A DNA stretch of 64,000 bases from Mariniradius saccharolyticus AK6 (GTDB lineage Bacteria; Bacteroidota; Bacteroidia; Cytophagales; Cyclobacteriaceae). The stretch is from contig NZ_AMZY02000010.1 in the NCBI RefSeq assembly GCF_000330725.2, positions 186,001 to 250,000 of the forward strand, written 5' to 3'. The notes under the pieces were generated by a model. The model ran no database searches. It saw only the letters and a program-made list of their open reading frames with translations, and was not told where the DNA came from. Numbering within the stretch: position 1 is the first letter of the stretch; each line of letters starts with the position of its first letter. Positions 46,665 to 54,813 of the stretch are shown here, in pieces. The position numbers and the translations under genes were made by a program.

Positions 46665-46698
46665 GTAATCGTCTTTAAAAAATTTGTAGGACGATTAC
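46665..46698. promoter_or_regulatory. Inverted repeat before the defence operon
   Basis: GTAATCGTC at 46665-46673 and GACGATTAC at 46690-46698 form a perfect 9-bp inverted repeat 16 nt apart, about 80 nt upstream of the first restriction-modification gene. It could be an operator or a stem-loop. The intervening and following sequence is very AT-rich. Function is inferred from position only. Confidence 0.4.
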
Positions 46699-46776
46699 TT
46701 AAATTTTTTAAAGAATTAATTTCAAATTTTAAAAGGAATTTCACATTTTTGTAGCGCTATTACAAGAAAATAAAAT

Positions 46777-47343
46777 TTGAAAAAATCACTAAAAGATATA
46801 GTCAATATCAGAACCGGACTCTTCGCCAAGCCCACAGATCATGGTGAAGTGGTATATCTGCAATCCAAACATTTTGATGAAAATGGGCAACTGGCAGCTG
46901 TGCTTTACCCGGATCTGAATAAAGATAGCATTCCTGAACAACATTTGCTGAATGCCGGAGATGTTTTGTTTGCCGCGAAGGGAACCAAAAACTTCGCAAC
47001 CGTATACGAGGAAAAAAACCCAATTGCCGTTGCATCAACCTCATTTTTGGTTCTTTCCCTTACGACAAATGTTATTCAGCCTAAGTTTTTGGCCTGGTGG
47101 CTTAATTCAAAGGAGATTCAGGAATTTTTGAAAGGAATGGCCAAAGGGACCTCTATTCCATCGATCACCAAAGCGCAAATGGAAGAATTGAAGGTGCCGC
47201 TTCTACCATTGGACGTGCAGGATGCCCTTGTGAGGTTATCTGAATTAAGGGTATCGGAAAAAATGATCCTAGCGGATATAGACCGACTAAATGACTATAA
47301 GCTTGATTTAAGTTTGATGAAAATTATCCAAAGCTATGAGTAA
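46777..47343 (+). CDS. Half-length type I restriction specificity subunit
   Basis: This 188-aa protein resembles one half of an HsdS: a single target-recognition-like domain (KSLKDIVNIRTGLFAKPTDH, LNAGDVLFAAKGTKNFATVY, SIPSITKAQMEELKVPLLPL) and one conserved helix (QDALVRLSELRVSEKMILAD). Full HsdS proteins have two of each. No ATG exists at the N-terminus. The TTG at 46777 sits just after an in-frame stop and gives the expected HsdS beginning. Its stop overlaps hsdM by 8 nt. It might work as a homodimer, as an alternative subunit to the HsdS at 50.2 kb, or be a partial leftover that remained open. Confidence 0.75.
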   Translation: MKKSLKDIVNIRTGLFAKPTDHGEVVYLQSKHFDENGQLAAVLYPDLNKDSIPEQHLLNAGDVLFAAKGTKNFATVYEEKNPIAVASTSFLVLSLTTNVIQPKFLAWWLNSKEIQEFLKGMAKGTSIPSITKAQMEELKVPLLPLDVQDALVRLSELRVSEKMILADIDRLNDYKLDLSLMKIIQSYE

Positions 47344-48907
47344 GAAAATCACCCAAAAAGACATCAACGATGCGGTGTGGAGAGCCTGTGACACGTTTCG
47401 CGGCAGTATCGATCCCAGTGTGTACAAGGATTATGTGCTGACGATGCTTTTTGTCAAGTACCTCAGCGATGTCCATGACGACAAGCAGGACGAGTATCTC
47501 AAAAAATACAACGGAGATCAGGAGCGGGCCAAAAGGGCCATGCAATATGAGCGGTTTATTGTGCCTGAGCACAGTCACTTCAAATACCTCTACGAAAACC
47601 GAAATGCGGTCAACATCGGCGAACTGATCGATATCGCCTTGGTGGACTTGGAAGAAGCGAATCGGGAAAAGCTCTACAGCGAAGACGGAGCGGGGATTTT
47701 CAAAAACATCAGCTTCAACAGCAGCGTGCTCGGCGAGCCCAAAGACAAAAATACCCGACTGAAAAACCTGCTTCTGGACTTCAATAAACCCGAACTGGAT
47801 CTTCGCCCGTCGCATCTGGATGGGGTGGATATCATCGGAGGGGCATATGAATACCTGATTTCCAACTTTGCCTCGGATGCAGGCAAAAAGGCCGGAGAAT
47901 TTTTCACACCAAGTGAGGTTTCCACGCTTCTGGCCAAGCTGACCAAGTCTGCACCGGGTTCGCGTATCTGTGACCCCACTTGTGGTTCGGGTTCGCTGCT
48001 GATTAAGGCTGGGCAGGAAGTAGGCTCGCCCAACTTTTCCCTCTATGGACAGGAAGCCAACGGCAGTACTTGGGCTCTTGCAGTGATGAATATGTTTCTC
48101 CACGGCTTTGACAATGCCAAAATCCGCTGGGGAGACACCATCCGCAATCCCAAGCTGAAGGAAGGCGATACGCTCATGAAGTTTGATACGGTAGTGGCCA
48201 ATCCTCCATTTTCCTTGGATAAATGGGGAAAGGTCGAAGACAAAGACGGGGAGAAAACCACCATCACCTGGGATCCGGAAACGGACCGATACAATCGCTT
48301 CTGGCGGGGCATTCCCCCCAAAAGCAAGGGAGACTGGGCCTTTATCTCCCACATGATCGAAACAACCTATGAAGGCAGAGGCAAAGTCGGGGTGGTGGTT
48401 CCTCACGGGGTACTTTTCCGCGGAAGTTCCGAAGGCAAAATCCGTCAAAAGACCATTGAGGAAAACCTACTCGAAGCGGTAATTGGCCTGCCGGCAAACC
48501 TCTTTTTTGGTACAGGTATCCCGGCTGCAATTCTGGTTTTCAACAAAGGGAAAGGCTCCAATTCCGAAGTACTTTTCATCGACGCTTCCCAACACTACGA
48601 AGCTGCCAAAAACCAAAACAAGCTTCGTGAAACGGATATCAAGCACATCGTGGATACCTATCGGGATTTTCAGGCAGGTAAATTCAAGCCCGGCGTGGTG
48701 GAGGATAAGTACAGCTATGTGGCCACGTTTGAAGAGATCAAAGAGAATGACTTCAACCTGAATATTCCCCGCTATGTGGATACCTTCGAAGAAGAACCCG
48801 AAGTGGATATCGCGGCCGTGCAACAGGAAATAGACAAACTGGAGGCTGAACTGAAGGCGGTACAGGCGGAAATGGATCGATACTTAACTGAATTGCTGAA
48901 AGGATAA
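47336..48907 (+). CDS. hsdM: Type I restriction-modification DNA methyltransferase subunit
   Basis: This 523-aa HsdM is the methyltransferase subunit that makes N6-methyladenine. The N-terminal HsdM_N domain (DINDAVWRACDTFRGSIDPS) precedes the N6_Mtase domain with GEFFTPSEVSTLLAKL, the AdoMet motif DPTCGSGSLL near residue 212 and catalytic NPPF near residue 289. It forms the M2S complex with HsdS, and M2S plus HsdR for restriction. It overlaps the half-length specificity gene and precedes the 416-aa protein by 3 nt, so all are probably one transcript. Confidence 0.95.
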   Translation: MSKKITQKDINDAVWRACDTFRGSIDPSVYKDYVLTMLFVKYLSDVHDDKQDEYLKKYNGDQERAKRAMQYERFIVPEHSHFKYLYENRNAVNIGELIDIALVDLEEANREKLYSEDGAGIFKNISFNSSVLGEPKDKNTRLKNLLLDFNKPELDLRPSHLDGVDIIGGAYEYLISNFASDAGKKAGEFFTPSEVSTLLAKLTKSAPGSRICDPTCGSGSLLIKAGQEVGSPNFSLYGQEANGSTWALAVMNMFLHGFDNAKIRWGDTIRNPKLKEGDTLMKFDTVVANPPFSLDKWGKVEDKDGEKTTITWDPETDRYNRFWRGIPPKSKGDWAFISHMIETTYEGRGKVGVVVPHGVLFRGSSEGKIRQKTIEENLLEAVIGLPANLFFGTGIPAAILVFNKGKGSNSEVLFIDASQHYEAAKNQNKLRETDIKHIVDTYRDFQAGKFKPGVVEDKYSYVATFEEIKENDFNLNIPRYVDTFEEEPEVDIAAVQQEIDKLEAELKAVQAEMDRYLTELLKG

Positions 48908-48910
48908 AAA

Positions 48911-50161
48911 ATGAGCCTATTCCACCGCCAACGTCTGCTTTCCGGGATTCGGGAAACTCATCAGGTTTCGGTTCAATCCGATTGGGCTTATGCGATTCGC
49001 AAGCAAGCCAGATTGATACTGTTGCCTCTTTTTCGCGAGGTTATTGTCTGTTGGAAAGTGGAAGGCATCAGGGAAACCCCATGCCTAACAGAACTTGCTA
49101 ACGAGCTTTATCGAGGTTTTGAAAATATTGGTCAAATCTCTGAATCAACTCTTCCCATTGCGAAAGAAAAAGTATCTGGATTTATCCAATCTCTTTCAAA
49201 TTCAGAAAAATCAGTATTGAAGTTTTATTTTCTAAGCGAGGAGGAAAATATTGAATTTCTTTCCCAGCAAATCATAGAACCCATCACGGATGATCCTATT
49301 TCGCTTGATAAGATAGATAAGGGTGTAGGCAAACAATTGAAGGCTCAATTCAAAGATTTTTCTGATGTACATCTGGAATCACACCTACTCAATGAGCTTC
49401 GAGAAATCGAAAACATCATCTCCAACTCAGACCTGGAAATTGGTCTGGATACCGAAGCCATCACCCGGATCAATGAAGGATTCTCCGACTATCTGGATAT
49501 TCCTTACGGAGAGATTTCCCTGATCCAAAAGCCTATTGACGAATGGGAGTTTTGGAAAAAGGTCACCGCTGAGGAGCCTGAAACCATAGGCAAACGAATC
49601 CATACCGAACGTGGACTGGAATGGGTGGAGTGCTGGCTGCCGCCGAATGGCCGAATTCGGGTCAAAGGAGATTTTCTGGATGAACCCGATCGGGATAAGG
49701 CGGCGACTGTAGCGATTCCCAAAGCGCTGAGAAGAGTCATCCGCCAAGTCCATGATCAGCTCAAAGAAACCTATCAGCTACTGGATAATCAGATCCATTA
49801 CACCTTCTTTACGCAACGAGAATCCTTGGAAAATATCCTTCCCCGGGAAGGAATTGACTTCTTTATAAATCAGATCGAGGCGCACGGCGCAGATGATTTT
49901 GTCGGACATATCAGTCTATCCATCAGACGTTATCAGCATAAAGTCCTTCAGGAATGGGGAACACAGATCCCGGTTCATTTGGACCTTCGCCATTGGCTGG
50001 ATGAAGATGAGACCAATGAATATAAAGTTTGGGTGCTGTCCATAGGTAAGGAAGAGATGCCCCTGGAGACTACCTTTTCCGAAGCGCAAATCGAGTCCAT
50101 CGCCCAATCGATCCTTGCCGAAATCCACCGATCCCATCCAAAAGACCACGAAAACGAATGA
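48911..50161 (+). CDS. Unrecognised protein in type I R-M operon
   Basis: This 416-aa protein is not recognised. The N-terminal part (1-150) is largely helical (HRQRLLSGIRETHQ, AKEKVSGFIQSLSNSEKSVL) and the middle and C-terminal parts are mixed (VECWLPPNGRIRVKGDFLD, LRRVIRQVHDQLKETYQLLD, FTQRESLENILPREGIDFFI). No nuclease, ATPase or membrane signature stands out. It starts 3 nt after hsdM and its last codon overlaps the ATG of hsdS (ATGA), which argues it belongs to the R-M unit. It may be an accessory or regulatory subunit. Confidence 0.75.
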   Translation: MSLFHRQRLLSGIRETHQVSVQSDWAYAIRKQARLILLPLFREVIVCWKVEGIRETPCLTELANELYRGFENIGQISESTLPIAKEKVSGFIQSLSNSEKSVLKFYFLSEEENIEFLSQQIIEPITDDPISLDKIDKGVGKQLKAQFKDFSDVHLESHLLNELREIENIISNSDLEIGLDTEAITRINEGFSDYLDIPYGEISLIQKPIDEWEFWKKVTAEEPETIGKRIHTERGLEWVECWLPPNGRIRVKGDFLDEPDRDKAATVAIPKALRRVIRQVHDQLKETYQLLDNQIHYTFFTQRESLENILPREGIDFFINQIEAHGADDFVGHISLSIRRYQHKVLQEWGTQIPVHLDLRHWLDEDETNEYKVWVLSIGKEEMPLETTFSEAQIESIAQSILAEIHRSHPKDHENE

Positions 50162-51405
50162 CAGAGATCAAAGCAAAAAAACTATTCTTTAACCTTGAAA
50201 TTCCAAGCGGGTGGGAGGTGAAGCATTTTGAAGAGATTGCAGATATTGATAAAGAAAGTTTAAAGGGAAATACTCAAAAAGATTATGAATTTGACTATGT
50301 CTCTTTATCTGATGTGGACTCGGAGGATTTTAAGATAGAAACAACAAGGGTTTTGTTTGGAAATGCTCCCTCAAGGGCAAGAAGAATTGTAAAGCAGGGT
50401 GATATTTTGATGTCTACGGTTCGTCCAAACCTTCAAGCCTTTTCTTTGATAAGAAATGAAGTGAAAGACTTAATCGCTTCAACTGGTTTTGCTGTAATCA
50501 CAGCAAAAAATTGCAGTAATGAATTTTTGTTCCAATATCTATTTAGCTCTGGAATCGAAAGACAATTTTATCAATTATTAGTTGGATCCAATTACCCAGC
50601 CATTAATTCATCCGATGTTAGGAAACTGAAAATCCCATTACCTCCCCTTCCCGAGCAGCGGGCCATCGCCCAGGTGCTGGGGAAGATGGACGAGGCCATT
50701 CAGACCACCGAGCGCCTCATTTCCCAAAAAGAACTCCGCAAAAAATGGCTGATGCAAAATTTGTTGACGGGGAAGATGAGGTTGAAGGGGTTTGAAAGGG
50801 AGTGGAGGGAGTACAAACTCTCTGATTTGTTTGATAGAGTTACAAGAAAGAATATTGAGGGAAATACCACCGTGGTGACTATTTCTGCGCAAAGAGGCTT
50901 TGTTCGTCAAACAGATTTTTTCAATAAAAACATCGCTAGCGAAATCACAGACAACTACTTTCTTGTTGAAAAAGGAGAATTCTGCTACAATAAAAGTTAT
51001 TCAAACGGGTATCCTTGGGGAGCGACCAAAAGGCTAAAGGATTTTGATAAGGCAGTTGTAACGACACTTTATATCTGCTTTGGAATCAAGGAAAGTGGTG
51101 AAGCCGACCCAGAGTTTTTTGAGCAATTCTTTGAAGCCAATCAATTAGATAAAGGACTAACAAAAATAGCCCATGAAGGTGGACGAGCTCATGGACTTTT
51201 AAATGTGACTCCGTCTGACTTTTTCTCTCTTAAAATTAAAATTCCTGATTTTGAAGAACAAACCGCCATCGCCCGCGTGCTTCAGACTGCTGATCAGGAA
51301 ATCAGTTTGCTCAAAGCCAAAGCGGATAAGCTGCGGGAACAGAAAAAAGGAATGATGCAGGTACTGCTGACGGGGAGGGTGAGGGTGAAACTAAATGAAC
51401 CTTAA
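50158..51405 (+). CDS. hsdS: Type I restriction specificity subunit
   Basis: This 415-aa HsdS recognises the DNA target for HsdM and HsdR. The first target-recognition domain (1-160) ends at PLPPLPEQRAIAQVLGKMDE, followed by the first conserved coiled helix (TERLISQKELRKKWLMQNLL). The second domain (~215-370) ends at DFEEQTAIARVLQTADQE with the second helix (LKAKADKLREQKKGMMQVLL). The two recognition domains are AT-rich at the nucleotide level, whereas the conserved helices are G/C-richer, suggesting domain exchange. It overlaps the 416-aa gene by 4 nt and precedes a nucleotidyltransferase by 3 nt. Confidence 0.93.
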   Translation: MTEIKAKKLFFNLEIPSGWEVKHFEEIADIDKESLKGNTQKDYEFDYVSLSDVDSEDFKIETTRVLFGNAPSRARRIVKQGDILMSTVRPNLQAFSLIRNEVKDLIASTGFAVITAKNCSNEFLFQYLFSSGIERQFYQLLVGSNYPAINSSDVRKLKIPLPPLPEQRAIAQVLGKMDEAIQTTERLISQKELRKKWLMQNLLTGKMRLKGFEREWREYKLSDLFDRVTRKNIEGNTTVVTISAQRGFVRQTDFFNKNIASEITDNYFLVEKGEFCYNKSYSNGYPWGATKRLKDFDKAVVTTLYICFGIKESGEADPEFFEQFFEANQLDKGLTKIAHEGGRAHGLLNVTPSDFFSLKIKIPDFEEQTAIARVLQTADQEISLLKAKADKLREQKKGMMQVLLTGRVRVKLNEP

Positions 51406-51408
51406 AAT

Positions 51409-52710
51409 ATGAATACATCTGAAATTTTTAAGGAATTTTTAAATAATATCAAGATTGCAGAAGAATCCGCCGAAAGTATTTCTTACCGGTATGGTCGAAT
51501 TACAAGGGCAATGAATCAGAAATTTCGGGATACTGATTCTAAAACAGCGAATAGCTTGCAAGTGGGATCATATGGTAGGTATACTGGGATTAATGGCATT
51601 TCTGATTTGGATATGCTCTTTATCATGCCCGCTTCTAAATGGGAAGAATACAATAAAGCTGGAGGTCAATCGAAACTACTCCATGATGCAAAAGACGCAA
51701 TTTCTGACACCTATTCTTCTTCTGATATAAAGGTCGACAGATGTGTGGTGACGGTAAATTTTACCGATTCACATATCGATGTTCAACCGGTTTTTGAAGT
51801 TGAAGATCAGGACTATAAATATCCTGACACGTATGGAAGTGGATCGTGGAAAATTACAAAGCCAAGAAAAGAGATGGATGCAATGGTCGAATTCGAGGTG
51901 AATAAAAATCGAAACCTTAGAAGGCTTTGCAAAATGGCAAGATCATGGAAAAACAAACATGGAGTCTATATGGGAGGTCTGTTAATAGATACACTAGCTT
52001 ATAATTTTTTGAAATCAACCAACTATTATGATTCAAAGAGCTTCGCCTACTATGACGAAATGTGTAGAGACTTTTTTAAGTATTTATATGATCAACCAAC
52101 CGAGCAAAAGGAATATGGGGCTTTGGGGAGTAAGCAGAGGGTAAAAGTCAGGAAATCGTTTAATAGGAAAGCAAAAAAAGCATATGATTTGGCAGTAGAG
52201 GCAATTGACGCTTCAACTGATAAATTAAAGCATGATAAATGGAGAGATATTTTTGGGAAAGAATTCCCTAAATATGAAGGTGAGGAGAAGGAGGCTCGTG
52301 CAATTAATGAGAACTACCGAAATACAGAAGAATTCATTGAATCTTACCATCCTGTTGATATAAGATATGATTTGAAAATCGACTGTGAAGTAAAGCAAAG
52401 TGGATTCCGAGAAGGGTCTTTACGGGATTACCTCCTTAAAAAAATTAAGCTTAGACCAAATAAATCCTTACGGTTTTTTATTGAGAGAATAGATGTTCCA
52501 CCTCCACATGAAGTGAAATGGAAAGTCACTAATCGTGGAGAACAAGCAATAAAACGGGATTGTGTTAGAGGACAGATATTAAGTGATGCTGGTTCTGGTG
52601 AAAGAAAAGAAAACACTAATTTCAAGGGAAGTCACTTTGTTGAATGTTATATTGTTAAGAATAATGTAGTGGTAGCAAAGGATTTAATTGATGTTCCTAT
52701 TTCTGAATGA
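51409..52710 (+). CDS. SMODS-domain CD-NTase with AGS-C-like sensor (CBASS)
   Basis: This 433-aa cGAS/DncV-like nucleotidyltransferase should make a cyclic or linear oligonucleotide signal on phage infection. The active site is intact: GSYGR at 53-57, D66-x-D68 in SDLDMLF and D124 in HIDVQPVF. The helical OAS1-C-like middle (NLRRLCKMARSWKNKHGVYM) is followed by a C-terminal AGS-C-like domain (VKWKVTNRGEQAIKRDCVRG, SHFVECYIVKNNVVVAKDLI), a proposed ligand sensor. A two-TM SLATT gene follows 15 nt later, giving a minimal CBASS-like pair. Its base composition is AT-richer than hsdM and hsdR, a hint of separate acquisition. Confidence 0.9.
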   Translation: MNTSEIFKEFLNNIKIAEESAESISYRYGRITRAMNQKFRDTDSKTANSLQVGSYGRYTGINGISDLDMLFIMPASKWEEYNKAGGQSKLLHDAKDAISDTYSSSDIKVDRCVVTVNFTDSHIDVQPVFEVEDQDYKYPDTYGSGSWKITKPRKEMDAMVEFEVNKNRNLRRLCKMARSWKNKHGVYMGGLLIDTLAYNFLKSTNYYDSKSFAYYDEMCRDFFKYLYDQPTEQKEYGALGSKQRVKVRKSFNRKAKKAYDLAVEAIDASTDKLKHDKWRDIFGKEFPKYEGEEKEARAINENYRNTEEFIESYHPVDIRYDLKIDCEVKQSGFREGSLRDYLLKKIKLRPNKSLRFFIERIDVPPPHEVKWKVTNRGEQAIKRDCVRGQILSDAGSGERKENTNFKGSHFVECYIVKNNVVVAKDLIDVPISE

Positions 52711-52725
52711 TAATTTCAAGAACCT

Positions 52726-53289
52726 ATGAGTCAAGAAAGAAAATTGCTGGAATCCCAGATAAGAGAAATTTATGGTCGTGTAGTTTACACCCATAAGACT
52801 CATGAGAAATGTGCAGATTTGTTAAAAGAGAGAAGTGATTTCTTGAAGTTAACTGAGATTATATTGTCAGCTTTAACCACGACCAGCATTTTGGTTGTTT
52901 TACTCGGAGATGGTATTGTTTTTCAACTATTTGCAGCAATATTTTCGACTGCGCTTCTTGGGCTAACTTTATATTCTAAAGACTTTAATCTGCTAGCTAT
53001 TGCAGAAAAGCATAAACAGGCAGCTTTAGATATTCTAGAGGTTAGAGAAAAACTATTTTCCTTACTCGTTGACTTACGAATTGGAAATAACGAAATCGAA
53101 ATCCTTCAATTGAAAAGGGATCAATTGAACGATAAATTGGTGAATACATATAGAGGAGCTCCGAAAACAATCAGTAAGGCATATCAGCTTGCTTCTAAAG
53201 CTTTAAAGGAAAATGATGAATTTACCTTTTCAGATGCAGAGATTGATAAGTTTTTACCCGAAAATCTGAGAATTAAAGCAAATAGTTAA
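52726..53289 (+). CDS. SLATT-domain two-TM effector (CBASS)
   Basis: This 187-aa protein has a helical N-terminus, two adjacent membrane helices at about 47-85 (IILSALTTTSILVVLLGDGI, FQLFAAIFSTALLGLTLYS) and a helical C-terminal domain. This is the SLATT (SMODS and SLOG-associating 2TM effector) architecture. With the SMODS enzyme upstream it is the probable effector, expected to disrupt the inner membrane once it receives the nucleotide signal. No HORMA, TRIP13 or ubiquitin-like ancillary genes are present, so this would be a minimal two-gene system. Confidence 0.85.
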   Translation: MSQERKLLESQIREIYGRVVYTHKTHEKCADLLKERSDFLKLTEIILSALTTTSILVVLLGDGIVFQLFAAIFSTALLGLTLYSKDFNLLAIAEKHKQAALDILEVREKLFSLLVDLRIGNNEIEILQLKRDQLNDKLVNTYRGAPKTISKAYQLASKALKENDEFTFSDAEIDKFLPENLRIKANS

Positions 53290-53298
53290 ACCTTTAAA

Positions 53299-53886
53299 AT
53301 GACCATCTCCACCTCCGATACAGCCCTTGCCCTGCGCATTTCCCAAGCGCTACAGGAATATTTTGATCGTGAGCGGATCGTTGGGCCGCTGCGGTCCAAT
53401 GAGGTCTATGAGATTCTGGTTAGGAAAGGACTGATCGAGCGGGACCGGCATCAGGGGATCAAGTTCCGGGACTTTCTCCATCGGCTCCGAAAGGAAAATC
53501 AGCTCTATCTGATTCCCCAGTGCCGATTTGAAGAGACGCGGGGAGATTCTGTGAATTGGTTTTTTGAATCCACCCCAGGCAAGGTGCCCACCGGAAGGAA
53601 ACTGGTTCCACTCGCTAAAGCAGTCCAAAAGAAAACCCTCGATCTGGAGGCGATCCGACAGGAAGTGGAAAAGCTACCGAAGCGGGATACTTCGGGATTT
53701 GGCGTGGTGGAGTTAGAAACCAGAAAGAATTACCCTCGGGCGTATGAGTATTGGACTCAGAAAGAAGAGGAATTGCTCCAGAAAGTCTATTCCGAGATCC
53801 AAGATCCCATGGAGCTGAGTAGGTTATTCAAGAGACAGCCGAGTGCGATAGAGAATAGATTGGGAAAATTAATTCTAGGCGGATGA
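53299..53886 (+). CDS. Small protein with C-terminal Myb/SANT-like segment
   Basis: This 195-aa protein has no assigned function. The N-terminal ~80 residues look like a winged-helix-type region (LRSNEVYEILVRKGLIERDR, FRDFLHRLRKENQLYL). The C-terminal ~45 residues (YPRAYEYWTQKEEELLQKVY, then LSRLFKRQPSAIENRLGKL) resemble the Myb/SANT-like motif attached to some DNA-processing proteins (W-T-K-E-E-D-E-x-L ... L-A-x-x-F-x-R-x-P-x-A-I-x-x-R-L). It overlaps the DUF3800 gene by 4 nt (ATGA). DNA binding is inferred. Confidence 0.72.
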   Translation: MTISTSDTALALRISQALQEYFDRERIVGPLRSNEVYEILVRKGLIERDRHQGIKFRDFLHRLRKENQLYLIPQCRFEETRGDSVNWFFESTPGKVPTGRKLVPLAKAVQKKTLDLEAIRQEVEKLPKRDTSGFGVVELETRKNYPRAYEYWTQKEEELLQKVYSEIQDPMELSRLFKRQPSAIENRLGKLILGG

Positions 53887-54617
53887 AGTACTTCTTGTTC
53901 ATAGACGAAAGCGGAGATCATGGATTGACCAGTCTCAATCCCGATTTTCCTGTATTTCTGCTCTGTGGCGTACTGGCATCCGACTCGGATTATCAACAGA
54001 TCCGAGAAGGCTTTAATCGGATTAAAACTGGCCTTTGGGGTCAGAAGGAAGTGATCTTTCACAGCAGGGATATTCGAAAATGTGAAAAGGAATTTTCGGT
54101 GCTCTTTGATCTCGATAAGAAAAAATGGTTTTACAATCATCTAAACCAATTAATTGCTGAGCAACCCTTTACCGTCATTGCCTCGGCCATTCGAAAAATC
54201 GAATATATCCGAAGATTTGGAAGGTTGTCCAATGATGTCTATGAATTGGCCCTTTCTTTCATCATCGAGCGTTCAGTTTTTTACTTGGATGCCTTGAAAA
54301 AGAAGGACATCCAGTTGGAAATCATCATTGAGAAAAGAGGAAAGAAAGAGGATAAGCGACTGGAGGAGCATTTTCAGCGCTTACTGGCTAGGGGTACAGG
54401 ATATGTGTCTGCTGATCGATTGAAAGCCTACGGTTTCAATATAAGGTTTCAGTCCAAGCGGGAAAACAACAACGGATTGCAGTTGGCGGATTTGGTAGCT
54501 TACCCAGCCGCCCGCCATGTAATCGAGTCCCACCGTGCGAATCCTGCATTTGATTTGATAAATCCCAAGTTTTATCGAAAAAACGGAAAACTCTATGGAC
54601 TTAAGATCTATCCCTGA
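53883..54617 (+). CDS. DUF3800 protein
   Basis: This 244-aa protein belongs to DUF3800, an RNase H-like-fold family often found in bacterial defence islands. Landmarks are FLFIDESGDHG at the N-terminus, IFHSRDIRKCEKEF near residue 58, IIIEKRGKKEDKRLEEHFQR in the middle and LQLADLVAYPAARH near 198. Conserved acidic residues D8, E9 and the late Asp in QLADLVAY suit a metal-dependent nuclease, but activity is not established. It is coupled to the 195-aa gene by a 4-nt overlap, and 196 nt separate it from hsdR. Confidence 0.88.
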   Translation: MKYFLFIDESGDHGLTSLNPDFPVFLLCGVLASDSDYQQIREGFNRIKTGLWGQKEVIFHSRDIRKCEKEFSVLFDLDKKKWFYNHLNQLIAEQPFTVIASAIRKIEYIRRFGRLSNDVYELALSFIIERSVFYLDALKKKDIQLEIIIEKRGKKEDKRLEEHFQRLLARGTGYVSADRLKAYGFNIRFQSKRENNNGLQLADLVAYPAARHVIESHRANPAFDLINPKFYRKNGKLYGLKIYP

Positions 54618-54813
54618 AAAAACAAAGAGCCCAACTTTCGCCGAGCTCCTTGCCGATCGGGGACACCCCGGTCCAAATGTTTTTCTGAGAAGCCTCCCAG
54701 ATACAACGCAAGATTAAACAAAAAGATTAAAGTGACCTACTGCAAAAACAAAAAAATTACCTTCTGAGGCAAATAGGAAATTAATTCAGGTTTAAAAAAG
54801 CGAAAAAAAAGGC

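Noticed and set aside
47324-48448. Long antisense open frame (374 aa) opposite hsdM
   Set aside because: It lies wholly opposite a well-conserved methyltransferase frame, has no family-like content and no plausible start signal. It is a shadow of the coding strand.
49504-49740. Short antisense frames inside the 416-aa gene as a separate protein
   Set aside because: They have no start context and lie opposite the longer, translationally coupled frame.
46777-51405. Possible invertible specificity shuffle between the short hsdS and the full hsdS
   Set aside because: No recombinase gene and no clear inverted homology between the two specificity genes were seen. Their conserved helix regions differ at the nucleotide level.
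54650-54680. Hairpin GATCGGGG-ACA-CCCCGGTC upstream of hsdR as a riboswitch or small RNA
   Set aside because: It is a short stem (one G-U pair) with no conserved riboswitch core or terminator tail recognised. It may simply be a local structure in the operon gap.
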